Source: Stutzerimonas stutzeri
GTDB lineage: Bacteria; Pseudomonadota; Gammaproteobacteria; Pseudomonadales; Pseudomonadaceae
Length of the DNA stretch: 64,000 nucleotides
Direction: 5' to 3'
Assembly: GCF_000952685.1 (NCBI RefSeq)
Contig: NZ_JYHV01000013.1
Coordinates: forward strand, 1-64,000
Part shown: positions 20,453 to 28,485 of the stretch, in pieces
How the letters are laid out: each line of letters begins with the position of its first letter
How positions within the stretch are numbered: the stretch's first letter is position 1
The notes under the pieces: generated by a model
Told to the model about the DNA's origin: nothing
The model's database searches: none
Seen by the model: only the letters and a program-made list of their open reading frames with translations
Translations under genes and position numbers: made by a program

Positions 20453-22726
20453 ATGCTTACGACCGATCCGCAGGGGGTGATTACGGCTTGGAGCACCGGC
20501 GCCGAGCGCATCTTCGGCTGGACCGCGCGGGACATGCGCGGGAAGGCATTCGATCGACTATTCAGCTGCGAAGAGCGCTCCGCGGATTCGCTGCATGAGC
20601 TGATGCAGCGCGCGCTGGCAGAGGGTAAGACCAGCCACGATCGTTGGTATACCCGTGCCGACGGCTCTCGCCTACGGGGTGCAGGCACGCTCACGCCCTT
20701 GCTCTGCGAGGGCAGGCACCTGGGCTTTCTGAAGGTCCTTCACGATTGCACGGCAGAGGATGAGGTCGCGCAACGCCTGGCCGACAGCGACAGACGTTAT
20801 CGCACCCTGTTCGACGCAATCGATGCGGGGTTTTGCGTTATCGAGATGAAATTCGATGTCGAGGGGCGGCCGATCGACTATCGCTTTCTTGAGACCAATC
20901 CGGCGTTCGAGCGCCAGACCGGACTGGCTGACGCGGTCGGCAAGTGGATGACCGATCTGGCGCCTGCCCATGAGCAGCACTGGTTTGACATCTATGGCGA
21001 GGTTGCTCTGAGCCGCCGTCCGGTGCGTTTCGAGAACAACGCCGATGCCTTGCAACGCTGGTACGAAGTCCAGGCGATGCCGGTTGGCGAGCCTTCCGAA
21101 TACCGTGTCGCGATATTGTTCAACGATGTTTCCGGGCGTCGCTCCGCTGAACTGGCGTTGCAGGCCCTGATGGAGTCCCTGCGCGAGGAAGTTGCCACCC
21201 GAACCAAGGACCGCAATCAGCTCTGGGAATTGTCCAGCGACGTGATGATCCGCTGTCGCTTCGACGGGCTCATCATGGCCGTCAACCCGGCCTGGGAGCA
21301 GTTGCTCGGGTGGAGCGAAGCTCAGCTGCTCGGTGCCAACATCCTTGATTTCGTTCATCCGGACGACCTTTCCAGCACGCTGGAGACGATGCGGCGCTCC
21401 TCGCAAGGGCAGTCTTTCGTACATTTCGAAAACCGCTATCGGTGCAGCGACGACAGCTATCGCTGGATCAGTTGGTCGTCGCGACCGGCTGATGCGGTCA
21501 TCAACGCAGTGGGGCGCGACGTCACCACACTCAAGGAGCAGGCGCAGGCACTTGAACTGGCCGAAGCGCAACTGCGGCAAAGCCAGAAGATGGAAGCGGT
21601 CGGCCAGCTGACCGGAGGTCTGGCACACGATTTCAACAACCTGTTGACCGGGATCGGTGGCAGTCTGGAACTGCTCGAGAAGCGCATCGAGCAGGGGCGC
21701 TTCGATTCGCTCGAGCAGTACGTAGCGGTGGCGCAGACCGCGACTCGCCGAGCCGCCGCGCTGACGCATCGGTTGCTGGCATTCTCTCGTCGCCAGACGC
21801 TCGATCCTATGGCGACCGATGTCGGAGAGCTGGTCAGGGATCTGCGAGAACTCCTCAGCCGCACGGTCGGGCCGTCAATCAAACTGGACACGCACGTGGC
21901 CAGCGATCTGTGGCCGACACTGGTGGATCGCAATCAGCTGGAAAATGCATTGCTCAACCTCGGCATCAACTCGCGGGATGCGATGCCCGACGGCGGCACG
22001 CTGACCCTCGAAACCTGCAACGAACTACTGGATGAGCAATCGGCGTTGGAACTCGATGTGCCACCTGGGCAATACGTGCGCGTATGCGTAACGGACACGG
22101 GTGTCGGCATGTCCAAGGAGGTCGTGTCGCAGGCGTTCGATCCGTTTTTCACCACAAAGCCGTTGGGGATGGGCACAGGCCTGGGGCTGTCGATGGTCTA
22201 CGGCTTTACCCGGCAATCGGGCGGCCAGGTGAAGATACACTCCGAGCCGGATCGAGGCACCCGCATCTGTCTGTTTCTTCCGCACGTGGCGCTCGGTAAT
22301 GTTGAGGCTCATGACTCCGCCGAACTGGAGGCGCCACGGCAGGTGGGCGGCGGCACTGATGAGATCGTGCTGGTAGTGGATGACGAGCCCGCCGTGCGCA
22401 TGCTGGTGGTGGAAATACTGCAAGAGCTGGGATATCGGGTGCTGCAGGCCGCTGATGGCAACGAGGGGCTGCGCATTCTTCAGAGTGGCGCGCCGATTGC
22501 GCTGCTGGTCACTGACGTTGGACTGCCCGGCGGGATGAACGGACGCCAGCTCGCCGACGCCGCTCGGCAACGGGATCCTCTGCTGAATGTGCTTTTCATA
22601 ACCGGCTACGCGGAAAGCGCTGTGATGGGCAGCGGTCAGTTGGAACCCGGGATGCGCATTGTGACCAAACCGTTCTCGATCGATACGCTGGCGGCACGCA
22701 TTGCGGAACTGCGCGCCGACCGCTGA
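20453..22726 (+). CDS. PAS-containing hybrid sensor histidine kinase
   Basis: A soluble hybrid kinase of at least 757 residues: three PAS-like domains (about 1-100, 110-230, 255-360), a HisKA dimerisation domain with the phospho-acceptor in GGLAHDFNNLLTG (His392), a HATPase domain (DTGVGMSKEV; GTGLGLSMVYGF) and a C-terminal receiver with acceptor Asp688 in VTDVGLPGG. No membrane segments are visible. The frame is open from 20369, and the in-frame stretch before the ATG (IQAVFDAACDCAMLTTDPQG) looks like the start of the first PAS domain. The true start is therefore probably upstream, but no ATG, GTG or TTG exists there; an ATG at 20391 behind AGGAG is in another frame. It converges on csgA. 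Confidence 0.88.
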   Translation: MLTTDPQGVITAWSTGAERIFGWTARDMRGKAFDRLFSCEERSADSLHELMQRALAEGKTSHDRWYTRADGSRLRGAGTLTPLLCEGRHLGFLKVLHDCTAEDEVAQRLADSDRRYRTLFDAIDAGFCVIEMKFDVEGRPIDYRFLETNPAFERQTGLADAVGKWMTDLAPAHEQHWFDIYGEVALSRRPVRFENNADALQRWYEVQAMPVGEPSEYRVAILFNDVSGRRSAELALQALMESLREEVATRTKDRNQLWELSSDVMIRCRFDGLIMAVNPAWEQLLGWSEAQLLGANILDFVHPDDLSSTLETMRRSSQGQSFVHFENRYRCSDDSYRWISWSSRPADAVINAVGRDVTTLKEQAQALELAEAQLRQSQKMEAVGQLTGGLAHDFNNLLTGIGGSLELLEKRIEQGRFDSLEQYVAVAQTATRRAAALTHRLLAFSRRQTLDPMATDVGELVRDLRELLSRTVGPSIKLDTHVASDLWPTLVDRNQLENALLNLGINSRDAMPDGGTLTLETCNELLDEQSALELDVPPGQYVRVCVTDTGVGMSKEVVSQAFDPFFTTKPLGMGTGLGLSMVYGFTRQSGGQVKIHSEPDRGTRICLFLPHVALGNVEAHDSAELEAPRQVGGGTDEIVLVVDDEPAVRMLVVEILQELGYRVLQAADGNEGLRILQSGAPIALLVTDVGLPGGMNGRQLADAARQRDPLLNVLFITGYAESAVMGSGQLEPGMRIVTKPFSIDTLAARIAELRADR

Positions 22727-22783
22727 GCGGTTTCGTCCGCGCCCAGGCTGGCGACGTTCTGCTCAGGTCGTTGTGCTTGGCGG

Positions 22784-22818
22784 TGCGCAACGGCCGGCGC
22801 AAGGCCGACCGTTGCGCA
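22784..22818 (-). terminator. Hairpin after csgA (possible terminator)
   Basis: TGCGCAACGG at 22784-22793 pairs perfectly with CCGTTGCGCA at 22809-22818, extended inward by four more pairs. It lies 12 bp beyond the csgA stop and between convergent genes. No T tract follows on either strand, so it may protect the 3' end of the mRNA rather than terminate on its own. Confidence 0.5.
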
Positions 22819-22830
22819 GTGCTGCAGACG

Positions 22831-24105
22831 TCAGTGTTGGTTGACGACCGCCATGTTGTTGAACCCGGCCTGGCTGATCAGCGCGTTGTTGCCCATGCCG
22901 CTCTGAACCACCAAGGCCTCGTTTCCAGCACCGCTCTGCGTGACCGTAGCCAGATGGCTTTCGCCGTACTGGGAAATTGTAGCCTGGTGGGGACCGTCGA
23001 ACTGGTTAACATTGGCCAGGTTGAAATCACCATCCTGGACGATGTCGACATCATTGCCGAATAGGGTGCTGGAGCCGGTGATGCGGTTGCCTTCACCGTC
23101 CTGTACCGCGGTGAGCCTGTTGAGCAGGCCCGATTGAGTGAAGGCCAGCTCGTTGCCCTTGCCCTGCTGGTCGACCGTAGCGTTATTGTAGTTGCCGCTT
23201 TGGTCAACCGAGGCCATCTGGTTGCGACCGTCCTGATCGATTACCGTCACGTTGCCAAAGCCCTGCTGCTCTGCGGTGGCGGTATTGCCGTTGCCGCGCT
23301 GGGCGACGTCAACGTTGTTTTCGTTACCCAGTTGGTAGACGAAGGCGTTCTGGTAGCCGCCGCGCTGATTCACGTTCAGGTTGTTGCTGTCGCCACCGGC
23401 GTAGGTGTAAGCCTCATGACGGGTGCCCGTCTGGCGCACGTATGCCTCGTTGAGATTGCCGACCTGCTCGACTTCGGCGACCGAGCCAGCGCTCCAGTTC
23501 TGGACAATCGCGGCGGAGTTCTCGTCGCCTTTTTGATCGATCATGGCGCGATCGTTGGCGCTGAAAGACTGGTTGATGCTCGCGTCGTTGAGGCCGCCAT
23601 CCTGATACAGCGCAGACTCGCTGCCATGGGTCACGGCCTGGTAGCTGGAGGCAACGTTGTGGTTGCCCTGTTGCTTGGTAACGGCGTCGGTGTCGTGAGT
23701 GCCGGTCTGCTGGCTATCAGCACTGTTGGCGTGGCCATGCTGGCGCTGTTCGATATCGCTGTTCCAGGTGCCGGTCTGGTTGGCGCTGGCATCGTTGGCG
23801 TTGCCGTTCTGCCATTGCACCGCGCTACTGTGCACGGCGAGCGTCTGGTTGATGTTTGCCTGATGGAAGTTGGCGATCTGCGTTTGCAGGGTCGACGACG
23901 AGTGCGAGGCGTTCTGCTCGGTCATCGCGTCATTGCCTAAGCCGCTCTGCAGTTGCGTGGCCATGTTCGAACTGCCGCCGTTCTGCTCTACCTGAGCGAG
24001 GTTGTCGATGCCGTTCTGGCGTTGTTCGGAGGTGTTATCGACGGCGAACGCCTGGCTGGCGGCGACGGTAAGAAGGGCAGCTACAAGGGGGTTTATCTTG
24101 AACAT
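22831..24105 (-). CDS. csgA: Major curlin subunit CsgA (long, about 18 repeats)
   Basis: A secreted amyloid subunit of 424 residues. The signal peptide ends about residue 21 (VAASQAFAVDN). The mature part is an almost uninterrupted series of about 18 imperfect 22-24-residue curlin repeats with the pattern Q-x-G-x-x-N-x-A-x-x-x-Q, for example ATVTQSGAGNEALVVQSG. E. coli CsgA has five such repeats in 151 residues, so this protein is nearly three times as long. N-terminal repeats are more degenerate, with longer T/S/H-rich linkers (TGTW, TGTH), while the C-terminal half is more regular. It is the last gene of a csgDEFGBA series, 50 bp after csgB. Secretion would be through CsgG. Confidence 0.92.
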   Translation of the reverse strand: MFKINPLVAALLTVAASQAFAVDNTSEQRQNGIDNLAQVEQNGGSSNMATQLQSGLGNDAMTEQNASHSSSTLQTQIANFHQANINQTLAVHSSAVQWQNGNANDASANQTGTWNSDIEQRQHGHANSADSQQTGTHDTDAVTKQQGNHNVASSYQAVTHGSESALYQDGGLNDASINQSFSANDRAMIDQKGDENSAAIVQNWSAGSVAEVEQVGNLNEAYVRQTGTRHEAYTYAGGDSNNLNVNQRGGYQNAFVYQLGNENNVDVAQRGNGNTATAEQQGFGNVTVIDQDGRNQMASVDQSGNYNNATVDQQGKGNELAFTQSGLLNRLTAVQDGEGNRITGSSTLFGNDVDIVQDGDFNLANVNQFDGPHQATISQYGESHLATVTQSGAGNEALVVQSGMGNNALISQAGFNNMAVVNQH

Positions 24106-24155
24106 TATTGTCTCTCCATGAATGTTTTCAGCGGTACTTCCTGGTGATGCTCTGC

Positions 24156-24632
24156 TCAGCGGTACTGGCGTACCACTAGGTTCAGACCCTGGCCATTCTG
24201 CGTGACGCGACTACGATGCCCGGTGCCGGTCTGCTCGATCAGCGCGTTGTTGTACGCGCCGTACTGTTCAATACGGGCCTGGTTGCCGGTACCGTCCTGA
24301 ACAATCAATCCCTGGTTGTGGCTGCCGTGCTGCACGATGAATGCCTCATGCGCATAGCCGCTCTGGAGGATGAAGGCCTCCAGTGCATTGCCGATCTGAG
24401 TGATGTCCCCAGTCAGGTTGTCGCCGACTTGGGTAACGGAGGCGAGGTTGCCAGCTGCCCCGCCGGCTTCTGGCTGCGCCAGTGCGATGGTGTGAGCCTG
24501 ACGGAAGGCGAACTCGTTGGGTGCCAAATCACGTGATGAGGTGATTCCGGCGGCCTGAAGGGCGGGGCAGGTGAGCGCTGCGAAGAGCAGCGGCACCAGC
24601 GCGTTGCGGGCAATCCTTTGCACGAGGTCCAT
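24156..24632 (-). CDS. csgB: Minor curlin subunit/nucleator CsgB
   Basis: A secreted curlin of 158 residues with a signal peptide (1 to about 28, ending PALQAAG) and about four to five curlin repeats from residue 60 (ASVTQVGDNLTGDITQIGNA to ARIEQYGAYNNALIEQTG). The last repeat is Arg-rich (GHRSRVTQNGQGLNLVVRQYR), as in E. coli CsgB, where the basic C-terminal repeat is needed for cell attachment and nucleation. It would anchor the fibre and seed CsgA polymerisation. It is separated from csgG by 133 bp containing a strong hairpin. Confidence 0.9.
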   Translation of the reverse strand: MDLVQRIARNALVPLLFAALTCPALQAAGITSSRDLAPNEFAFRQAHTIALAQPEAGGAAGNLASVTQVGDNLTGDITQIGNALEAFILQSGYAHEAFIVQHGSHNQGLIVQDGTGNQARIEQYGAYNNALIEQTGTGHRSRVTQNGQGLNLVVRQYR

Positions 24633-24727
24633 CAGTCATCCTTGGTTGAATGGCGATAGGCCATCCTGTCCTAAACCGCGATTCGGCAAATCCATCGAAC
24701 GGGTGAAACCGTTGCGTTTGTTTCGAG

Positions 24728-24760
24728 TTTCCCGTTTCGCGGCGCGGACGAAACGGGAAA
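24728..24760 (-). other. Perfect 12-bp hairpin between csgG and csgB
   Basis: TTTCCCGTTTCG, nine bases, CGAAACGGGAAA. It starts six bases past the csgG stop codon on the minus strand. There is no following T tract. It may act as a partial terminator, a processing site or a 3' stabiliser that separates expression of the secretion genes from that of the subunit genes. Confidence 0.6.
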
Positions 24761-24765
24761 AGTCA

Positions 24766-25602
24766 CTAGATCTTCGCCGGAATGGTGAGGTATTTCGCCA
24801 GTTCCGCCTTGACCTCGGGTGTGTTGTCGGCAGTCTGCCAGAGCCGCCGATCGACACCTTGAGCGATCAGGTGAGCGACTGCCGCTTCGATCGCCGACAA
24901 CACGCAGAGCTGCGCCGGCTCGTTGGTGGTGTAGCCGGCCTCGGCTTCGAGCAGCTCCTTGAACTCGATGAATTTGTAGACGTTGGCGCTGCGCCCGATC
25001 GAATAAATGGTCTTGGTGGTCATCACGTTGGATAGCACCTGACCGCTGCGCACGTCGATGGCGCGTAGATTGACCGTGACCTGATCGACCCGGTATTCCT
25101 GCGATACGCCGATGCCCAGGTAGCGGGCGCCCTGCCCACCGCTACGCACGTTGGTTTCGTAGGCGACGATGGCGCCTTCCATGAGAATGTTGGCCGCCAA
25201 CAGCGACGGCAACTCCGATTGAATGTTCGGCGCCACGTCCGGTTTGGCCTGTGAGGCGCGAATGATCTTGCGCTCGGTCAGTACGTTCTGCAGGCCCTCG
25301 CGCTCCAGCACGATGAACCAGCCGCTGGCCTGCATGGCGTCGACCAACATGCTGGCGGCGCCTTGGGTGACGGCAGTGGAAAAGGAGCTGGCCGGGCTTG
25401 GCTTGTACTGTCCGGTCTGGTCGCGGAAGCCATACACGGCGGCCACCAACGGCCCCCTTGGGCGCGGCAGTTCGAGCAGATCCTGATAGGTCGAGGTGCG
25501 GGGGGTCAGGGTCGGCGTTTCCTGGTCTGCCGACATGGGCTCGCGCACGGAGCAACCCTGTAAAACGGCCATCATCCCGATGGCTACGAATAGGCTTCTC
25601 AT
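24766..25602 (-). CDS. csgG: Curli secretion channel lipoprotein CsgG
   Basis: An outer-membrane lipoprotein of 278 residues. The lipobox is LQGC (Cys16). The body shows the CsgG family hallmarks: VYGFRDQTGQYKPSPASSFS, ASMLVDAMQASGWFIVLEREGLQNVLTERKI and VDQVTVNLRAIDVRSGQVL, ending in the membrane-spanning and amphipathic segment. In E. coli CsgG forms a nonameric channel that exports CsgA and CsgB with CsgE as periplasmic adaptor and CsgF at the surface. Its length matches E. coli CsgG (277). It is 19 bp downstream of csgF. Confidence 0.95.
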   Translation of the reverse strand: MRSLFVAIGMMAVLQGCSVREPMSADQETPTLTPRTSTYQDLLELPRPRGPLVAAVYGFRDQTGQYKPSPASSFSTAVTQGAASMLVDAMQASGWFIVLEREGLQNVLTERKIIRASQAKPDVAPNIQSELPSLLAANILMEGAIVAYETNVRSGGQGARYLGIGVSQEYRVDQVTVNLRAIDVRSGQVLSNVMTTKTIYSIGRSANVYKFIEFKELLEAEAGYTTNEPAQLCVLSAIEAAVAHLIAQGVDRRLWQTADNTPEVKAELAKYLTIPAKI

Positions 25603-25621
25603 GGCCTTTTGCTCTCCCTGG

Positions 25622-26035
25622 TTAGTTTTGCCCGATGACGATTTCGGACACTTCGCCGGTCAATCGGTCGGTGATTTTCACGATCAGGTTGCCGATGTCG
25701 TCGTTGACGATATTGACGATGAAATCATCAGTCGTGATCGAACCGGTCTTGCCATCCCTGACGTCACCCAGCAGATCGGAAAGCAGGCGGGATTCGAGCT
25801 GGCTGGTGAAACGGTCGAGGGCCGAGGTGCCGTTCAGTGAGGAACGGTCGAGCGCATCCGGGTCCTTGGTGTCGTTCTGGGCCTGGGCATTGCCTAGCAA
25901 CCAGGCACCGTTCAGCGGGCTGCCGCCAAAAGATGGGTTGACCGGCGTGTAGACCAGTTCGGTAGCAGTAACGCCGGTGCTGAGAAAGAAGCCTGCCAGA
26001 AGCATGCCGGTGATTTTTTGTGGTGACCGGTTCAT
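25622..26035 (-). CDS. csgF: Curli assembly factor CsgF
   Basis: A secreted protein of 137 residues with a signal peptide (to about residue 24, ending GVTATEL). The mature N-terminus carries the CsgF signature VYTPVNPSFGGSPLNGAWLL, which in E. coli inserts into the CsgG pore and links it to CsgB at the cell surface. The C-terminal part (DFIVNIVNDDIGNLIVKITD) is the family's beta-rich domain. Its start overlaps the end of csgE by four bases (ATGA), a sign of translational coupling. Confidence 0.94.
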   Translation of the reverse strand: MNRSPQKITGMLLAGFFLSTGVTATELVYTPVNPSFGGSPLNGAWLLGNAQAQNDTKDPDALDRSSLNGTSALDRFTSQLESRLLSDLLGDVRDGKTGSITTDDFIVNIVNDDIGNLIVKITDRLTGEVSEIVIGQN

Positions 26036-26415
26036 AACTCATCCTTCGCAAGGTCAATGGTGTCTTCGAACAATGCTTCGACTTTCCTACGGTTTATCTC
26101 TTGTAGTACGAAATCCGCTGCGTCATAGGCGGTTTGCTCCATGTCGCTGACGTTCGGTTGCAGGAATCGACGGTAGAGCGGCTGGTTGTTCTGTTCGACC
26201 CAGACCAGAACGCCCCAGCGCGCCGACGGTCGCTCCTTGACCGCCAGGTTGAAATCCAGCGTGCTGGTGTCGTTCAGGCGCTCGCAGAATTTGCGATAGA
26301 ACTCCTGGCCGGACCGGGAAATCGTGTTGTTGGTGATAAAGCCCTGGAGCTCGGCCTCGTCGGCATGGGCCTGGATACCGACCAGCAGCATCAGACTCAG
26401 GCACGCGGCTTTCAT
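26032..26415 (-). CDS. csgE: Curli periplasmic adaptor CsgE
   Basis: A secreted protein of 127 residues. The signal peptide ends about residue 18 (GIQAHADEAE), followed by LQGFITNNTISRSGQEFYRKFCERL and ARWGVLVWVEQNNQPLYRRFL, the conserved CsgE core. CsgE forms a cap on CsgG that gives substrate specificity. It overlaps csgD upstream and csgF downstream by four bases each, so csgD, csgE and csgF are very likely cotranscribed and translationally coupled. Confidence 0.93.
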   Translation of the reverse strand: MKAACLSLMLLVGIQAHADEAELQGFITNNTISRSGQEFYRKFCERLNDTSTLDFNLAVKERPSARWGVLVWVEQNNQPLYRRFLQPNVSDMEQTAYDAADFVLQEINRRKVEALFEDTIDLAKDEL

Positions 26416-27062
26416 ATACCAGCCTCGTTGACGTGCCCCATGACCAGCGATGCGCCCTGTGCGCGGTTGGACGCGCCCAGCTTGCCCAACGCGTTATGAA
26501 TATGGCTTTTGATGGTGTGCGTGCTCAGATGCAGGCGCTCGGCAATTTCCGAGTTCGAGAGACCTTTGCCAGCGAGTGCGAGGATTTGCTTTTCGCGTAC
26601 TGACAGCTCGTCGATGCCGCGTGAAACGTGGGTCAATTCACGATAGCGGCCGAGCATTTTTTCCATCAGCGCTCGGGGTAGCCAGTCGCCGCCCTCGAGA
26701 ATGACGCTGACCCCACGGCTGAAATTGCCGCGGCTGGTGTTCGGGTAGAACACACCTCTGATCCAAGGATGCAGTTCCAGCAAGCGGCGCGCCTGCTCCA
26801 TCTGGGTGTTTATCAGCGCGGTAGGGGTGTCGCGCAATTGCCGAAGCAGGCGTAGACAATCTGCATCCGAAAAGCTGCCAACGTCGACCAGCGTCAGGTC
26901 CACGTCGCCCAGTCCGGGACGAAGCGTAGTGCTGCGCGTCAGCCGCAGCTGAGGGCAGTCGAGCAGATATTGGGGAAGCGAGTTGTCCAACATTTCACAG
27001 TTGGACAGCAGAACGAGACGAGCTGGCGAGGCGACGAGCGCCAGACGGGCTTCATCGATCAT
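26412..27062 (-). CDS. csgD: LuxR-family curli regulator CsgD
   Basis: A regulator of 216 residues: a degenerate receiver-like N-terminus (about 1-135) with the CsgD-type IRGVFYPNTSR stretch, and a C-terminal LuxR helix-turn-helix (LSVREKQILALAGKGLSNSEIAERLHLSTHTIKSHIHNALGKLGASN). By analogy with E. coli it activates csgBA and other biofilm functions. AAGGA sits eight bases before the ATG. Unlike in E. coli, where csgDEFG diverges from csgBAC, this gene heads a single series csgD-E-F-G-B-A. The upstream region 27063-27297 is AT-rich and presumably holds the promoter. Confidence 0.88.
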   Translation of the reverse strand: MIDEARLALVASPARLVLLSNCEMLDNSLPQYLLDCPQLRLTRSTTLRPGLGDVDLTLVDVGSFSDADCLRLLRQLRDTPTALINTQMEQARRLLELHPWIRGVFYPNTSRGNFSRGVSVILEGGDWLPRALMEKMLGRYRELTHVSRGIDELSVREKQILALAGKGLSNSEIAERLHLSTHTIKSHIHNALGKLGASNRAQGASLVMGHVNEAGI

Positions 27063-27297
27063 GGGGCATATCCTTTGCTGAATGGCTACGAGTAGCGCCC
27101 GGATTCCTCACCGGGCCTGGCGCTTTGACATTACCGCTGAAAAAATAGTTCAGCCCAGTGACAATAAAAAGTCAAAAGTGAGAGGGAGTGGCGGTTTTCC
27201 GACGAAGCGCATGTCGTTCGAGGCTAAATGGAACTGGAAGACACTCATCCGCCGGGCTACATTCATTCTCTTTATCGTGACGGCAAAGGGAGCGGGC

Positions 27298-27933
27298 ATG
27301 TCGGACCCAGCGTTCTGGTTGGTTTTTCTCTCGGCCGCTCTGGTGTTGAACCTGTCGCCAGGGCCCGATCTGCTGTTCGTTCTGTCGCGTACGCTGTCCA
27401 GCGGGCGACGCGTCGGCGTAGCCTCGGCGTGCGGTGTGTGCAGCGGCGCGCTGGTTCATGTCGCTGCGGCCGCTCTGGGCCTCTCAGCGATTCTGGCGAC
27501 GTCGGCGCTGGCGTTTGCCGTCGTCAAATATGTCGGCGCCGCTTACCTGTTGTACCTCGGTATCCAGGCGTTGCGCTCTGCCAGCGCCAGCTCGTCGCTC
27601 AAGCTCAAGCCCGCCGCGCGGATCACCGCTTGGCAGGCTTATCGCCAGGGCATCCTGGTGGATATCCTGAATCCGAAAGCGGCGATTTTCTTCATGGCGT
27701 TCCTGCCACAGTTCGTACGGCCGAATGAAGGCGCGATAGCCCTGCAGTTACTGGTATTGGGCGTACTGGTGGTGCTGGTGGCGATCATTATCGAATGCGC
27801 CCTGGTGTTGCTGGCGGCCCGAGCGAGCTCGGCGTTGCGCGGCAACCGCCGTTTGAGCCAATGGCTCGACCGGGTACTCGGCTCGGTGTTGATTGGTCTG
27901 GGCATTCGTCTAGGCCTTGCCGAGCGCGCATAA
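27298..27933 (+). CDS. LysE/RhtB-family amino-acid exporter
   Basis: An inner-membrane protein of 211 residues with about six membrane segments. The family signature is present: VLNLSPGPDLLFVLSRTLSSGRRVGVASACGVCSGALVHVAAAALGLSA, then VVKYVGAAYLLYLGIQALR and the central ILVDILNPKAAIFFMAFLPQF. Members export amino acids or homoserine lactones; the substrate is not predictable. The ATG at 27298 is preferred to one at 27082 because the intervening sequence is not membrane-like and a GGGAGC site precedes it. It is divergent from csgD. Confidence 0.9.
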   Translation: MSDPAFWLVFLSAALVLNLSPGPDLLFVLSRTLSSGRRVGVASACGVCSGALVHVAAAALGLSAILATSALAFAVVKYVGAAYLLYLGIQALRSASASSSLKLKPAARITAWQAYRQGILVDILNPKAAIFFMAFLPQFVRPNEGAIALQLLVLGVLVVLVAIIIECALVLLAARASSALRGNRRLSQWLDRVLGSVLIGLGIRLGLAERA

Positions 27934-28023
27934 ACCAGTGGGGAACGTCCGGCCCGGTATCGGTCTGAATGGTATGCGGTGCGTTTTTCGACAGCGCTGC
28001 CACGGCTATCGGAAGGAGCTTTC

Positions 28024-28485
28024 ATGTCCCTGTACAGCAAGAACACCACATCCAACCTGATTCCCTGCCTGCGTTATCGTGATGTCCCCACGGCGCTGGA
28101 ATGGCTGTGCCGGGTGTTCGATTTCGAGCGCCAGAGTGTGGTCGAGGATGCGCAGGTGGGCATCATTCACGCCCAGCTCAGTTTCGGCAGCGGCATGCTG
28201 ATGCTGGGCCCGGTGAGCGATTCGCAATACGGTCGTCTGGTCAGGCAGCCGGACGAAGTCGGCGGCGTTTCCACGCAAAGCATCTATGTCGTCGTCAACA
28301 GCGCCGACGCCCTTTACACCAAGGCCAAGGCTGCGGGGGCGAAGATCGTGATCGAATTGAAGGACGAAGACTATGGCGGTCGCGGTTTCAGCTGCCGCGA
28401 CCTAGAAGGACATCTTTGGAACTTCGGTACCTACGATCCGTGGGCGGCACCGGTTGCTGAGCAGGGTGCACGGGAGAACGGCTGA
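28024..28485 (+). CDS. VOC-superfamily (glyoxalase-like) protein
   Basis: A protein of 153 residues with the vicinal-oxygen-chelate fold: LIPCLRYRDVPTALEWLCRVFDFE, then VVVNSADALYTKAKAAGAKIV and the GGRGFSCRDLEGHLWNFGTYDPW ending. It resembles the PhnB/YdfG-type group rather than glyoxalase I proper. The metal ligands typical of the fold are only partly identifiable. Its stop codon overlaps the start codon of the aldo-keto reductase gene by one base (TGATG), so the two are translationally coupled. GGAAGGAG precedes the ATG at 28024. Confidence 0.85.
   Translation: MSLYSKNTTSNLIPCLRYRDVPTALEWLCRVFDFERQSVVEDAQVGIIHAQLSFGSGMLMLGPVSDSQYGRLVRQPDEVGGVSTQSIYVVVNSADALYTKAKAAGAKIVIELKDEDYGGRGFSCRDLEGHLWNFGTYDPWAAPVAEQGARENG

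Noticed and set aside
23134-23940. Plus-strand open frame opposite csgA
   Set aside because: Its repetitive Val/Ala/Leu sequence is the antisense of the curlin repeats.
22831-24105. Regular repeats considered as a CRISPR or satellite array
   Set aside because: The periodicity is a 22-24-codon protein repeat within one open frame; the DNA copies are degenerate and there are no uniform spacers.
27130-27190. Possible sigma-70 or RpoS promoter upstream of csgD
   Set aside because: TTGACT is present on the minus strand but no adequate -10 occurs at the right spacing; the match is too weak in AT-rich DNA.
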